From Beijerinckiaceae bacterium (lineage in GTDB: Bacteria > Pseudomonadota > Alphaproteobacteria > Rhizobiales > Beijerinckiaceae): 64,000 bases of DNA. The stretch covers positions 124,001 to 188,000 of the forward strand of contig CP024846.1 of NCBI GenBank assembly GCA_004564215.1. Direction: 5' to 3'. Below are positions 51,545 through 60,689 of this stretch, in pieces. How positions within the stretch are numbered: the stretch's first letter is position 1; each line of letters begins with the position of its first letter. Below the pieces are notes generated by a model. That model was given only the letters and a program-made list of their open reading frames with translations. It ran no database searches and had not been told where the DNA came from. Both the position numbers and the translations under genes were made by a program.

Positions 51545-51596
51545 ATAAAGACTTGCTTATATCTTTATTGCCTCCTGGCCGGGAGCCTGCTATAGA
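51545..51596 (+). promoter_or_regulatory. ahcY promoter with operator-like palindrome
   Basis: A -35 element TTGCCT (51568-51573) and -10 element TATAGA (51591-51596) lie 17 bp apart, 31 bp before the ahcY start. An inverted repeat ATAAAGA / TCTTTAT (51545-51551 and 51562-51568) touches the -35. Such AT-rich CATAAAGA-type palindromes precede methionine/SAH-cycle genes in alphaproteobacteria and are attributed to ArsR-family regulators of the SahR kind. That link is inference here. Confidence 0.55.
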
Positions 51597-51627
51597 CGCG
51601 GAAACTTCATCTGGAGCGCCACAGCCC

Positions 51628-53034
51628 ATGACCCATTCGTCGCATGACTACGCCATAACCGACATCGGACTCGCCGGTTGGGGCCGCAAGGAAATCGCGA
51701 TCGCGGAAACCGAAATGCCTGGGCTCATGGCCGTGCGCGCCGAATATGGTCCGGGCCAGCTGCTCAAGGGCGCGCGGATTGCCGGATCGCTCCATATGAC
51801 GATCCAGACCGCCGTGCTGATCGAAACGTTGAAGGCGCTGGGCGCCGACGTCCGCTGGGCCTCCTGTAATATTTATTCCACTCAGGATCATGCCGCCGCC
51901 GCGATCGCCGCCACGGGAACGCCCGTGTTTGCCATCAAGGGCGAAAGTCTCGTCGATTATTGGGACTACACGCATAAGATTTTCGAGTGGAGCGATGGCG
52001 GCACGCCAAACCTCATTCTCGACGATGGCGGCGATGCAACCATGCTCATTCATCTCGGGATGCGCGCGGAAGCGGGGGATATTGGCTTTCTCGACAAGGC
52101 CGGCAACGAGGAAGAGGAAGTTCTCTTCGCGGCGATCAAGAAGCGGATTGCCTTTAACCCCGGCTGGTACGGCAAATGCGGTCAGGCCATCAAGGGCGTG
52201 AGCGAAGAGACGACCACCGGCGTGCACAGGCTCTATCTGATGGAGCGCGATGGCAAGCTTCTATGGCCTGCGATCAATGTCAATGATTCCGTCACCAAGT
52301 CGAAATTCGACAATCTCTATGGCTGCCGCGAATCGCTCGTCGACGGGATTCGCCGCGGAACCGATGTGATGATGGCCGGAAAGGTCGCGATGATCGCCGG
52401 TTTCGGCGACGTCGGGAAGGGATCGGCGGCCTCATTGCGCAATGCCGGCTGCCGTGTCCTCGTTTCCGAAGTCGATCCGATTTGCGCCTTGCAGGCGGCC
52501 ATGGAAGGCTATGAAGTCACGACGATGGAAGAGGCCGCGCCGCGCGCCGATATTTTCGTCACCTGCACCGGCAATGTCGACGTCATTACCGTCGATCATA
52601 TGCGGGCGATGAAGGATCGTGCGATCGTTTGCAATATTGGCCATTTCGATTCCGAGATTCAGGTCGCCGGCCTTCGCAATTTCAAATGGCACAATGTGAA
52701 GCCGCAAGTGGACGAGATCGAATTCTCCGATGGCAAGAGAATTATTCTTCTGTCGGAAGGACGCCTCGTCAACCTCGGCAACGCGACCGGACATCCGTCC
52801 TTCGTGATGTCGGCATCCTTCACCAACCAGACCCTGGCGCAGATCGAGCTTTGGACCAAGCAGGGTCACTATGATCGCAAAGTCTATACTTTGCCGAAGC
52901 ATCTCGATGAAAAAGTCGCCGCTCTTCACCTCGACAAGATCGGTGTCAAACTGACCAAGCTCACGCCGGCGCAGGCAACCTATCTTGGCTTGCCGGAGAG
53001 TGGTCCCTTCAAGCCGGATCATTATCGCTATTGA
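51628..53034 (+). CDS. ahcY: Adenosylhomocysteinase
   Basis: A 468-residue NAD-dependent enzyme that hydrolyses S-adenosylhomocysteine to adenosine and homocysteine, clearing the product of SAM-dependent methylations. Typical blocks are [36 protein letters not shown], the NAD-binding [13 protein letters not shown], and the C-terminal FKPDHYRY that closes the neighbouring active site. The ATG at 51628 has GGAG upstream and yields the normal N-terminus. It is separate from gcvPB, with its own promoter. Confidence 0.97.
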   Translation: MTHSSHDYAITDIGLAGWGRKEIAIAETEMPGLMAVRAEYGPGQLLKGARIAGSLHMTIQTAVLIETLKALGADVRWASCNIYSTQDHAAAAIAATGTPVFAIKGESLVDYWDYTHKIFEWSDGGTPNLILDDGGDATMLIHLGMRAEAGDIGFLDKAGNEEEEVLFAAIKKRIAFNPGWYGKCGQAIKGVSEETTTGVHRLYLMERDGKLLWPAINVNDSVTKSKFDNLYGCRESLVDGIRRGTDVMMAGKVAMIAGFGDVGKGSAASLRNAGCRVLVSEVDPICALQAAMEGYEVTTMEEAAPRADIFVTCTGNVDVITVDHMRAMKDRAIVCNIGHFDSEIQVAGLRNFKWHNVKPQVDEIEFSDGKRIILLSEGRLVNLGNATGHPSFVMSASFTNQTLAQIELWTKQGHYDRKVYTLPKHLDEKVAALHLDKIGVKLTKLTPAQATYLGLPESGPFKPDHYRY

Positions 53035-53138
53035 GGTGTTGGGGGTTCAAGGATTTGACATGGGAGCGCAAGGGCAACCGGGCAAGCGATCGAGCAATAT
53101 CCTCGATGCGGCGCTGACCGGAGCGCTTGGAGGCTCCC

Positions 53139-53999
53139 ATGCGGGTGGGCATTTCAGGTTGGGAAATAGGGACGTTTTTGATCGTCCTTCTTGCGGGCTA
53201 TGGGTTGCCGGTGTTGTTCACAACGACCGGCCCCGACGCTGCCCCGGCCGGTCCCAACGCGGGAATTCCGGCAGCTTGTGAGCCTGGAAGCCGAACCGGC
53301 CACGCTAACCGCGACGACAGTGTGCGAAGCTCGGACGGGCTGAGACTCCTGGTGCGCACACCGAGCGATTATGACCCGACGCGGGCCTATCCACTTCTCG
53401 TGGTCTATCCGCCGGCCGGGTCGGACCGCCGCCAATCGGAGCGTTTTTACGGTCTGACAACCGAGGCGACACGGCGCGGGTTCATCGTGTCCTATAGCAA
53501 TCATTTGCCGTTGTCGCGCGACGCGATTTTTTCACAGGCAAAAGTCTCCGCCACCGTCGCGGCGCGCTTCTGTGTCGACACGCACGCGATTGCCTATCTG
53601 GGTCATTCCGACGGCGGCGCGATGGCTGAAGGCATACCTGCTTTTGCGCCGGCGGGCGGTCCCCCTCCAAGCGCCATCGTCGCAAGCGCAGCGGGGATCA
53701 CCTTTGATGATCTCAATGCAGTCAAGTGCCCGCCCATCCGTTCCATATTGATCGTACACAACCACAAGGACCGACGTTTTCCGGATTTCGGTCGCGGCAC
53801 CGCGGCCTATTGGGGCAGTTGCGCCTTCTGCAAGCCGGCTCATCTGGACAGCTTAACCTATGGATGCCACGATTTTTCCGGGTGTGCCGAAGGGAAGCGG
53901 GTGACCTATTGCGAAACCTCCGAGCCGCATAAGCGCTGGCCGGGTTTGAATCCGTTCATGCTGGATTTCATCGAAGAAGGTGTCGCCAAGTCGCAGTAA
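53139..53999 (+). CDS. Alpha/beta-hydrolase, PHB-depolymerase/esterase-like, exported
   Basis: A 286-residue protein with an N-terminal transmembrane or signal segment (about 8-28, WEIGTFLIVLLAGYGLPVLF). An alpha/beta-hydrolase domain related to LpqC/PHB depolymerases follows. The nucleophile elbow reads GHSDGG (Ser at about 155), with a plausible acid in NHKDRRFP and a histidine in YGCHDF. The oxyanion region is VVYPPAGSDRRQSE. Several cysteines near the C-terminus suggest disulfides. The ATG at 53139 has GGAGG five bases upstream. The substrate is unknown. It converges on folK. Confidence 0.75.
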   Translation: MRVGISGWEIGTFLIVLLAGYGLPVLFTTTGPDAAPAGPNAGIPAACEPGSRTGHANRDDSVRSSDGLRLLVRTPSDYDPTRAYPLLVVYPPAGSDRRQSERFYGLTTEATRRGFIVSYSNHLPLSRDAIFSQAKVSATVAARFCVDTHAIAYLGHSDGGAMAEGIPAFAPAGGPPPSAIVASAAGITFDDLNAVKCPPIRSILIVHNHKDRRFPDFGRGTAAYWGSCAFCKPAHLDSLTYGCHDFSGCAEGKRVTYCETSEPHKRWPGLNPFMLDFIEEGVAKSQ

Positions 54000-54018
54000 A
54001 GCCCTGCCATCGGGTCGC

Positions 54019-54561
54019 TTAGACTTGATCGGAGGGTGGCCGGACATCGGACCATTTTTCGAGCGGTTCTCCGGCAAAGCGGGCGGCCTCTTTTGCGATG
54101 GAGCGCCCCGAGAGGCGCAATTGCGGCGCGATCTCGGCCAAGGGGACCAGCACGAAAGCGCGCTCGAATAAATCCTTGTGCGGCAAATTCAATTGCGCGT
54201 GCTCGAAGGCGGCTTCGCCATGGAACAGAATGTCGATGTCGATGAGCCGCGGTCCCCAGCGCACGGTCGGCTGCCGGCCCATTTCGATCTCAACGGCGTT
54301 GGTCGCGGCCAGCAGTTCAAGGGGCTGCAGGCAGGTTTCTCCGATGGCGCAGGCATTGGCGAAAAAATCCTGGTCCAAAAATCCCCAGGGCGGGGTCCTG
54401 TAGATCGACGAAACCGCGGTCAATCTCACAATTCCACGATCTTGCAGAAGAGCCAGCGCCCGCCGGATGTTGGCCGCCTTGTCGCCGATATTGCTCCCGA
54501 GGCCGAGACCGATCGCGGTCAGTGGCCCGGTGCCTAAGTGGTCAGGCGCGGGCGATGGCAT
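54019..54561 (-). CDS. folK: 2-amino-4-hydroxy-6-hydroxymethyldihydropteridine pyrophosphokinase
   Basis: A 180-residue enzyme of folate synthesis that transfers pyrophosphate from ATP to 6-hydroxymethyl-dihydropterin, the substrate for FolP. Signatures are GLGLGSNIGDKAANIRRAL and the HPPK motif RWGPRLIDIDIL. The ATG at 54561 lies 20 bp inside folP, giving tight coupling. The folB gene, often between folP and folK in Rhizobiales, is absent here. Confidence 0.94.
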   Translation of the reverse strand: MPSPAPDHLGTGPLTAIGLGLGSNIGDKAANIRRALALLQDRGIVRLTAVSSIYRTPPWGFLDQDFFANACAIGETCLQPLELLAATNAVEIEMGRQPTVRWGPRLIDIDILFHGEAAFEHAQLNLPHKDLFERAFVLVPLAEIAPQLRLSGRSIAKEAARFAGEPLEKWSDVRPPSDQV

Positions 54562-55357
54562 CGAAAACCTTGAAAGCGGCAACATGTTCGGCCGCGTCAT
54601 GCACCCGGAAAATGGATGCGCCATGGAAAGCCGCCGTGAGATTGGCCGCGAGGGTCCCGATAAGATCGGCATCGATCGGGCCGGAAGCGAGCTCGCGAAC
54701 CAGGGATTTTCGCGATACGCCGACGAGGATCGGCATGCCATAGTCCTTGAGTGCGAAAAGATTAGCTAAGGCTTGGAGATTTTGGGAACGGCTTTTGCCG
54801 AAACCGATACCAGGATCGAGAATGAGGTGGTTGCGCGCGATGCCCGCCTTCTCGGCGATATTCACGGACCGATCGAAGAAGCGGCGCATGTCCGCGACGA
54901 TATCGAGCTCCGGATCGACGGCGTCTCGATTATGCATAACGACCACCGCCGCGCCAGTCTCGGCAATTGCGGCGGCCATGTCCGGGTCCTTTTGCAATCC
55001 CCATACGTCATTGACGACACTGACCCCGAGCGCCACGGCACGGCGCGCGACGTGCGCTTTGGATGTATCGATTGAAAACGGAACCTCGACGGATTTGATC
55101 AATTCTCCGAGGATGGGTTCAAGGCGCGCAAGCTCTTCTTCTACGGGGACCGGTGTGTGGCCGGGGCGTGTCGATTCTGCTCCGACATCAATGATATCGG
55201 CGCCCTCGTCCGCGAGTTTTTTTGCTTGCTTCAAGGCCGTGTCGAGGGAAGCAAATTTGCCTCCGTCGGAGAATGAGTCTGGGGTTACATTCAATATGCC
55301 CATGATGACCGACCTGGTGCCAAGAAGGGCCAGGAATTGGTCGCGCCGCTCGATCAT
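54542..55357 (-). CDS. folP: Dihydropteroate synthase
   Basis: A 271-residue enzyme that condenses p-aminobenzoate with the pterin pyrophosphate to form dihydropteroate. Both family signatures are present: MGILNVTPDSFSDGG (about 19-33) and DIIDVGAESTRPGH (about 55-68). NDVWG and LDPGIGFGKS also occur. It lies 117 bp after fhcC on the same strand. The p-aminobenzoate genes pabBAC lie about 5 kb away in this window. Confidence 0.95.
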   Translation of the reverse strand: MIERRDQFLALLGTRSVIMGILNVTPDSFSDGGKFASLDTALKQAKKLADEGADIIDVGAESTRPGHTPVPVEEELARLEPILGELIKSVEVPFSIDTSKAHVARRAVALGVSVVNDVWGLQKDPDMAAAIAETGAAVVVMHNRDAVDPELDIVADMRRFFDRSVNIAEKAGIARNHLILDPGIGFGKSRSQNLQALANLFALKDYGMPILVGVSRKSLVRELASGPIDADLIGTLAANLTAAFHGASIFRVHDAAEHVAAFKVFDAIARA

Positions 55358-55474
55358 GGATAAATGCCTAGACTGCTATATTCGGCCGGGCTTTTGGCGC
55401 ACAAAATCTCAATGACCTTGATAGAGGAACGAAGAGCCGCGTTGCGCAGGCGACGATTGGCAACGACGTAGCTT

Positions 55475-56281
55475 TTAAGCTGGAAAGAAGATTTCTCCCT
55501 TCCCGAGGGCAGCCATGTCCCCCGCGAAGCGATAAAGCGGCCGGGCAAAAAGTCTTGCGGCGCCGGGGCTTTCGGGCCGCAACAGCCCTGCGAAGACGCC
55601 GGCGAAAGCCAGTTTGTGAGTCCCGCAATCGGTGAAGGTTGGCGCCAGCTCAGGCGGACGCGCGAGCGCGATTGTGCCCCTGCGCATAAGATAGCCGGGC
55701 ATCTGGCCACAATTCCCAAGGACGATCAGCGTCCCCGCAATCATGCGGCTGCCGGGGTAATCTCCGGCAGAGCGCTCGACCACGATTGTTCCGCGGCGAA
55801 GCCTGTCGCCGGCGCGTTTCCCCACCGAGCCGCGCACAATTAAAAGCCCTCCACTCATGCCTTCCATTTCGCCGTCGAGCGGACCGCCCAGAAAGTCGCC
55901 GGCGTTGTTGCCTATTTCCAGCTTTCCGCCCGACATGCAAGAACCGGCGAAGGGGCCGCAATCGCCAACCACCGTGACGGTACCGCCGCTCATGTTGCGG
56001 CCGGTATTTTTCCCGCAATCGCCTTCAACGAGAATTTCGCCGCTCTTCATCTCATGCCCGACATTGTCGAGCCGAAGCGAGCCGCCCTCGAATCGGATCG
56101 ATTGCGCGCTCCCGGCCCGGATCTTGAAAATATCCCCCACCGTGAGTTTTTCTCGGGTTGTCTGCAGTTCAATCTCGGCGATCTCATTCACCGATTTGCC
56201 CTCGATCTGGTTGGGTGTCAGCTGGCCGAGATCAAGCCGCTGGTCTGGCTCTTGTTTGAGAGTGAGGACAAGTGGCTTCAC
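55475..56281 (-). CDS. fhcC: Formylmethanofuran dehydrogenase/hydrolase subunit C
   Basis: A 268-residue subunit of the bacterial formyltransferase/hydrolase complex that releases formate from formyl-methylofuran during C1 oxidation. It has the repetitive glutamate-synthase-alpha-like beta-helix of FwdC: successive GxxxGxxMxxGxxxxxG turns such as GDCGKNTGRNMSGGTVTVVG and GNNAGDFLGGPLDG. The start is a GTG that overlaps the fhcD stop (GTGA). It is the last gene of fhcBADC. Confidence 0.93.
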   Translation of the reverse strand: MKPLVLTLKQEPDQRLDLGQLTPNQIEGKSVNEIAEIELQTTREKLTVGDIFKIRAGSAQSIRFEGGSLRLDNVGHEMKSGEILVEGDCGKNTGRNMSGGTVTVVGDCGPFAGSCMSGGKLEIGNNAGDFLGGPLDGEMEGMSGGLLIVRGSVGKRAGDRLRRGTIVVERSAGDYPGSRMIAGTLIVLGNCGQMPGYLMRRGTIALARPPELAPTFTDCGTHKLAFAGVFAGLLRPESPGAARLFARPLYRFAGDMAALGKGEIFFPA

Positions 56282-57186
56282 GGCAAGAGATCCTTCAGAT
56301 GGAAATGGAACGGCCCGAGCTTTCCGCCGTAGTTTCCGGCGCCGACGCGCACCGCGCCATTGTCCGGTCCGAGCTCGATGACGGCCGCGAGTCCGGCGCG
56401 CATGGCGTCCGCGACGGCCTTTTCAGTCAATCCGTCGATGACGATTTCGAGCACGCAACCGATATCATCGTCGAGGCTGGTGGCGACCGCGCCGCGCAAG
56501 GTCGGGCAATAGGCATCGTTGGTGGAGGCCATCATCATCTTATATTTGGAGCCGACCTTGGAGCCCGACCGGACGACGCCGCCGGGGAAGGGCAGCACGA
56601 CGCCTTCGACCTCATTCATCGCGTCCACCGCGAGTTCGGCGGCACGCATGGTGTTTTTCGGATCGGCGCCCATGAGAAGCAGATTGCCGCCGCCGACCGC
56701 GTTCTTGGTCAGGCCCGTCGTCGCCTCGCAGAGAAACTCGCCGTCCATGACCGGAACACGCCAGAAATGGCGGTTGCCGAATTTTTTGGAGATCTGCCAA
56801 CCGTCGCCGAAATAGCGGATCGCGTCGCCAATCTGCAGCCTGTCCGTGCCGTGAAGATCGGCGAAGCAGGCCGATCCCGGCGAAGTCAGGACGCATTGGC
56901 CGACACGATTGACGAGCTGCGTCTGCAAAGTGTCGCTCGACATCGAAAACAGGAGAACCCGAACGCCGGGGCGGCCGTCCGGGGTGCTTTTCTCTGATAC
57001 TTCGTGATCGATACCGGCTTCGGCACCGCAGCCGATGACGGAGGTGGCAAATCCGGTCATCGTGGTGGCCGCCTGCATGGCCCAGCGGCGATTGGGCGCG
57101 GTGATCAGGATCGCCGTGCCGCGCATTGGAAAGGCTTCGGCAAATGAATCGTCGATCCGAACGCCGTTCCTGCTTATCGGGCGCAT
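56278..57186 (-). CDS. fhcD: Formylmethanofuran-tetrahydromethanopterin formyltransferase
   Basis: A 302-residue enzyme (Ftr family) that moves the formyl group between tetrahydromethanopterin and the methanofuran analogue. Typical blocks are FAEAFPMRGTAILITA, GCGAEAGID, SPGSACFADL and KYKMMMASTNDAYCPTL. It overlaps fhcA by 13 bp and fhcC by four, as in other methylotroph fhc operons. Presence of this enzyme implies H4MPT-linked formaldehyde oxidation. Confidence 0.96.
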   Translation of the reverse strand: MRPISRNGVRIDDSFAEAFPMRGTAILITAPNRRWAMQAATTMTGFATSVIGCGAEAGIDHEVSEKSTPDGRPGVRVLLFSMSSDTLQTQLVNRVGQCVLTSPGSACFADLHGTDRLQIGDAIRYFGDGWQISKKFGNRHFWRVPVMDGEFLCEATTGLTKNAVGGGNLLLMGADPKNTMRAAELAVDAMNEVEGVVLPFPGGVVRSGSKVGSKYKMMMASTNDAYCPTLRGAVATSLDDDIGCVLEIVIDGLTEKAVADAMRAGLAAVIELGPDNGAVRVGAGNYGGKLGPFHFHLKDLLP

Positions 57187-58808
57187 GCGACCTCCTGAAA
57201 TGGTTCTGCATGCGGCAGGATGTGCTCCTTGACCGCAAACGTACTGCGAGGGATACCGAAATGCCGGTCGTAGTAGCCGGCGAGACGGCGGTCCATCGCC
57301 TTGTCATAGCCTGGGTTCACTTTGAGAGCCTTGCCCCAACGATAATGGGTGACCCGTCCGTCACGCACGACGAGATCGCCATCCTTGAAGACCAGATGCG
57401 CAAACCGGAACATTTTGGCCAAATCCTTGCCGGGCGAATAGACGGCGACATCGGCGAGAGCGCCTTCGCCGAGGTGGCCGCGGTCTTTTAAGCCAAGCAG
57501 TTTTGCCGGCGAGGCGCGGGTCATGATGGCGATTTCATTATAGTCATATTCGCGCCCGATGGACGGCAAGGTCGTCATCGAAACCGCATCCTGCGGCAAG
57601 CGCGCGGTTGCCTCGGCGCGCGCATCGCGGCTCATGATCAGCGCAAAAATTTCGGGATAGGTCGTGAAGGGCGCGCCGTTCGGATGATCCGTGGTGAAAA
57701 AGACCTGCCATGGGTCATTGATGAGCAAGAACAGTTCCAGACCGCAAGCCCATTGCACCGCGTTGACGAAATCGCTCTCTCGATAGAGGTAGGGCACGAT
57801 GCCGCCGCCATTGCCATCGCCATCGTGAATCACCGACTTCCTGGGCTTTGCCATGCCGGTGCTGTTGAACTGGCGCAGCACGTCGGCCGAGACCGTGACG
57901 GTCTGCCGGAACATGATCTGGCCCACGTCTATCGTAACATTCGGCGCGGCGTTGACGGCCGCTGCAAGCTCGGCGGAGGCGGAGGAAAAGCCCCGGTCGC
58001 CTTCGTCGCCATAGGCGTAGAATTGCAGATGCGCGAGATGCAAAGCCTGTCCCCGCGCCGCTTCGATCGTTGCGATCGCGGTGGAAACATTGCCTGGAAT
58101 ACCGAGATTATTGGCGTGCAAATGCAGCGGATGCGGAATCTTAAGATCGATCACCGCGCGTTGCAGGGCCTCGACGATCTGTCTTGAGGTCAGACCGTAG
58201 TAGGGCACGACGTCATCGAGACTGAACGCGCGTTCGTTATATTTGAACGCCGTCGCCCCGCCGGCATTGATGCATTTGACCCCAAGGCCATTGCTTGCAG
58301 AGACAGACGCGGCGACATAGTCCGCGACGGCGGCTTGCCCCTCGCCATCGCGCAGCAAGGACAGCAGAAAATCGTCATTGCCGAGGACCGTCAGCGTCCC
58401 CTTGTCGATGATCGGGATGTCCGAAAGCTCGAGATGCGCCTGGAGCGCTTGATGCGGAACGATGGCCGGCTCGATCACCGTGGTGAAGCCCATGGACGCA
58501 TAGATGGTCCCGGTCTGATAGGTCGACCATCCGGCCGTGGAGAGCGGCAGGGCGGCGGGGGCCGGAGTGCGGGCCGGATGTTTTTCGGGGAGCAGAAGCC
58601 GGGCGCAATTCACATTGCCGCCCGCGATGTGGGAGTGAATATCGATCGCGCCGGCCATCACGATCTTGCCGGAGACGTCATGCACTTCGTCAGGGAGCTT
58701 GCCGCGCGGCTCCGCGACAATGCGCGCGTTCTCGATCCAAAGATCGGCGACTTCATCCCGTCCGTTCACGGGATCGACGATGCGGCCGCCTTTGAGAAGT
58801 ATCAGCAT
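57174..58808 (-). CDS. fhcA: Formylmethanofuran dehydrogenase/hydrolase subunit A
   Basis: A 544-residue amidohydrolase-fold subunit that hydrolyses N-formylmethylofuran to formate. The first metal site is DIHSHIAGGNVNCARLLLP (about 57-75); another conserved histidine pair is in LHLHANNLGIPGN. FTTDHPNGAPFTTYPEI is a strong FwdA/FhcA marker. It is a full-length match to bacterial homologues. It abuts fhcB with no gap; GGGAGAG at the end of fhcB serves as ribosome site. Confidence 0.96.
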   Translation of the reverse strand: MLILLKGGRIVDPVNGRDEVADLWIENARIVAEPRGKLPDEVHDVSGKIVMAGAIDIHSHIAGGNVNCARLLLPEKHPARTPAPAALPLSTAGWSTYQTGTIYASMGFTTVIEPAIVPHQALQAHLELSDIPIIDKGTLTVLGNDDFLLSLLRDGEGQAAVADYVAASVSASNGLGVKCINAGGATAFKYNERAFSLDDVVPYYGLTSRQIVEALQRAVIDLKIPHPLHLHANNLGIPGNVSTAIATIEAARGQALHLAHLQFYAYGDEGDRGFSSASAELAAAVNAAPNVTIDVGQIMFRQTVTVSADVLRQFNSTGMAKPRKSVIHDGDGNGGGIVPYLYRESDFVNAVQWACGLELFLLINDPWQVFFTTDHPNGAPFTTYPEIFALIMSRDARAEATARLPQDAVSMTTLPSIGREYDYNEIAIMTRASPAKLLGLKDRGHLGEGALADVAVYSPGKDLAKMFRFAHLVFKDGDLVVRDGRVTHYRWGKALKVNPGYDKAMDRRLAGYYDRHFGIPRSTFAVKEHILPHAEPFQEVACAR

Positions 58809-59900
58809 TTAGGCGTCTCTCCCGATGTGTTGTGCAATTTGGCCGACTACGGCGGCAACCGAAAGCGCTTCACTGGTATGCGAGGCGTCCCGACCGACAA
58901 TCGTCCCCGTTTCACGCGCAAACTCCGCCGCATCGTGATCTATCCCCGGCTGACCGATTTCGATTCGCACCTGCGGGACTCGCGCAAATTTGGTTTTTGG
59001 TGGAACTAGCGCGATGAGCGGAACCTGCTTCTTCCAACTCGGCACCTCGCGGCCGTAAGACGAGATCCACAAAGCGGCATCGGCCTCGCCGCTTTCGATC
59101 ATGCGGTTTGTGTCGAAGCGCCAACTGTCATGCTCCGGATAGCCGCGCCCAAAGGATGTCCGCATGGGAAAGCCGGTCATCCAGCCCGACGTCTGTAAAA
59201 CGCCGCCCGCATTATTCTCGGCGCCGAGCGGCAGACCCGTGAATCGCGTGGTCTTGTTGATGTCGGTGATGAGGCCGTACAGCATTTCAACTGAAAGACT
59301 ATCGAGCATATCGCCGCCCCAGACAGCGACGCCGAAGCGAGCGTTCTTTAAGACTTCGGCAAATTCGTCGAGTTTGCGAAGCACGGCCTTGCCGGCATTG
59401 ATGGGCTTGCCGGAGAAGCGAGCGCGCAAGGACGCAAGCGTCGCGTGCAGATTGGTGGTGTCGAGCGTTTCGATGGGGAACTTCTCGGCCTTCGCCGCGC
59501 TCCGGGAGGGGGCGATCCACAAGACCTTCCGCTTTTGGTGGGCAAGATCGAACGGCGGCATTTCGCCGGGCGAAAGCCGCTCCATCATTGCCGGCCAAAT
59601 GCGCGTCAGATCATTGCCGATGAAAAGCAGAACGTCGGCCCGCAGCCGCGCCTCGCTCGGCGTGGTGAACATTAGGCCCGCTTGCCGCATGACGTCGAGG
59701 TCAGCAAAAATTCTGTCCGACTGCAAATGATCATAGGCGCCGCGCAGCCGCTCCATGAGCGAGATTGAAACGCGGGCGCCCGCAACGTCCGTTCCAAGCC
59801 CGGCTACGATGGGCATGCGCGCGCTGAGCAGGATTTCCGCCGATCGCTCGGCTGCCGCTTTGAGCGAAACCGGCTTGCCATCTATTTCGGCTTCACTCAT
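58809..59900 (-). CDS. fhcB: Formylmethanofuran dehydrogenase subunit B homologue
   Basis: A 363-residue protein related to the molybdopterin-binding FwdB/FmdB subunit. Matching blocks are PIVAGLGTDVAGARVSISLM, FIGNDLTRIWPAMMERL and GAENNAGGVLQTSGWMTGFP. The N-terminal cysteine-rich iron-sulfur segment and the Cys/Sec metal ligand of archaeal FwdB are missing. This fits the known hydrolytic, metal-free bacterial complex. The ATG at 59900 has AGGAGG four bases upstream; an earlier in-frame codon is less likely. First gene of fhcBADC. Confidence 0.93.
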   Translation of the reverse strand: MSEAEIDGKPVSLKAAAERSAEILLSARMPIVAGLGTDVAGARVSISLMERLRGAYDHLQSDRIFADLDVMRQAGLMFTTPSEARLRADVLLFIGNDLTRIWPAMMERLSPGEMPPFDLAHQKRKVLWIAPSRSAAKAEKFPIETLDTTNLHATLASLRARFSGKPINAGKAVLRKLDEFAEVLKNARFGVAVWGGDMLDSLSVEMLYGLITDINKTTRFTGLPLGAENNAGGVLQTSGWMTGFPMRTSFGRGYPEHDSWRFDTNRMIESGEADAALWISSYGREVPSWKKQVPLIALVPPKTKFARVPQVRIEIGQPGIDHDAAEFARETGTIVGRDASHTSEALSVAAVVGQIAQHIGRDA

Positions 59901-60689
59901 CTCTCCTCCTGAAGCACGCAAGTGTTCTGCAAATGGCCGCGGCCGTCGTCACCCGGCATTTGGACGCTCACGGCTACGTCATGCGACCCATCGGTGCAAG
60001 ACGGGGATTGAGTTTTTTTTCTGCGGAGCAGGTTTCGCAGGCTTCTGGCAAAGCGGACAATGACGAGAGATTCAAAAATTCGTCAGAGGCCAGCCGGTGG
60101 CCGTTTTTTCCCACAGACAGACCATGCGGGCTGCGGCCTTGACGAAAATCGCGTTCGAGCCGAATAAGGCTCAGCAGGAGGGCCCATGCCACACACGAAC
60201 GGAATTCTGAAGAAAACACAGTTTGCGCCCGCCACCGCTTTGGGTTTGCGAGCAGCGTCGCCTTCTACGAGACGGCGGACCGATCGATTTGCCTACAAGG
60301 GGCGCCCGGCCGCCCGTCCAGCGGCTCCTCAGAAAGCGGCCCCCCGCCGCCGGATAAGAAATCCGCACCACCAGCCCCGGAATCCCCGAAGCCGTCGGAA
60401 CCTCCAAAAAAGCCCGGAAAATGACCGAGGCGTTGAGCCAGCGACGGGAAATTGCGAGATAGCTGGCGGAAAACCTGCTGCGACCCTCGGGTTAGGCTTG
60501 GCGGACGCGCTCCGGTTCGTCATATTGGGTGAGTCCCGCCGTTAGCCGATTGTCTTGGCGTCGGCCGTCGCGTGTTTGAACGGGGCTTTTGGAATCTGTG
60601 GGCACCTCCCATATCCAATGAGTTCCCGGCAACGGCCGAAGAACCGGGGAGGGTTTTCATCATGGCCGGGAAGTTGCAAAGGCAGCTCG
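59901..60689. other. Divergent region between fhcB and pabB
   Basis: About 790 bp without a confident gene. It must carry the promoters of fhcBADC (minus) and pabBAC-mfnB (plus). A strong AGGAGGG (60176-60182) precedes ATG 60186, and a proline-rich reading frame ends at 60423, but the two are out of frame (see the separate entry). No known RNA or operator was recognised. Confidence 0.5.
60186..60423 (+). pseudogene. Possible frameshifted small proline-rich protein gene
   Basis: ATG 60186 sits three bases after AGGAGGG and opens the frame MPHTNGILKKTQFAPATALG. A different frame, open from about 60145 but with no start codon, encodes FASSVAFYETADRSICLQG and then a coding-like tail SGPPPPDKKSAPPAPESPKP to TGA at 60421-60423. 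A single indel between about 60190 and 60280 would join the start to this tail. No family is recognised. Alternatively the ATG frame is used as such (to 60545) or neither is real. Confidence 0.25.

Noticed and set aside
49704..51629. A 641-codon open frame on the minus strand
   Set aside because: It lies wholly antisense to the strongly supported gcvPA/gcvPB genes, has a shadow-type composition (runs of Arg, His, Gly) and no family signature.
52985..53281. A 98-codon plus-strand frame between ahcY and the esterase-like gene
   Set aside because: It overlaps both genes, and the esterase start at 53139 has a far better ribosome site and a clear membrane segment.
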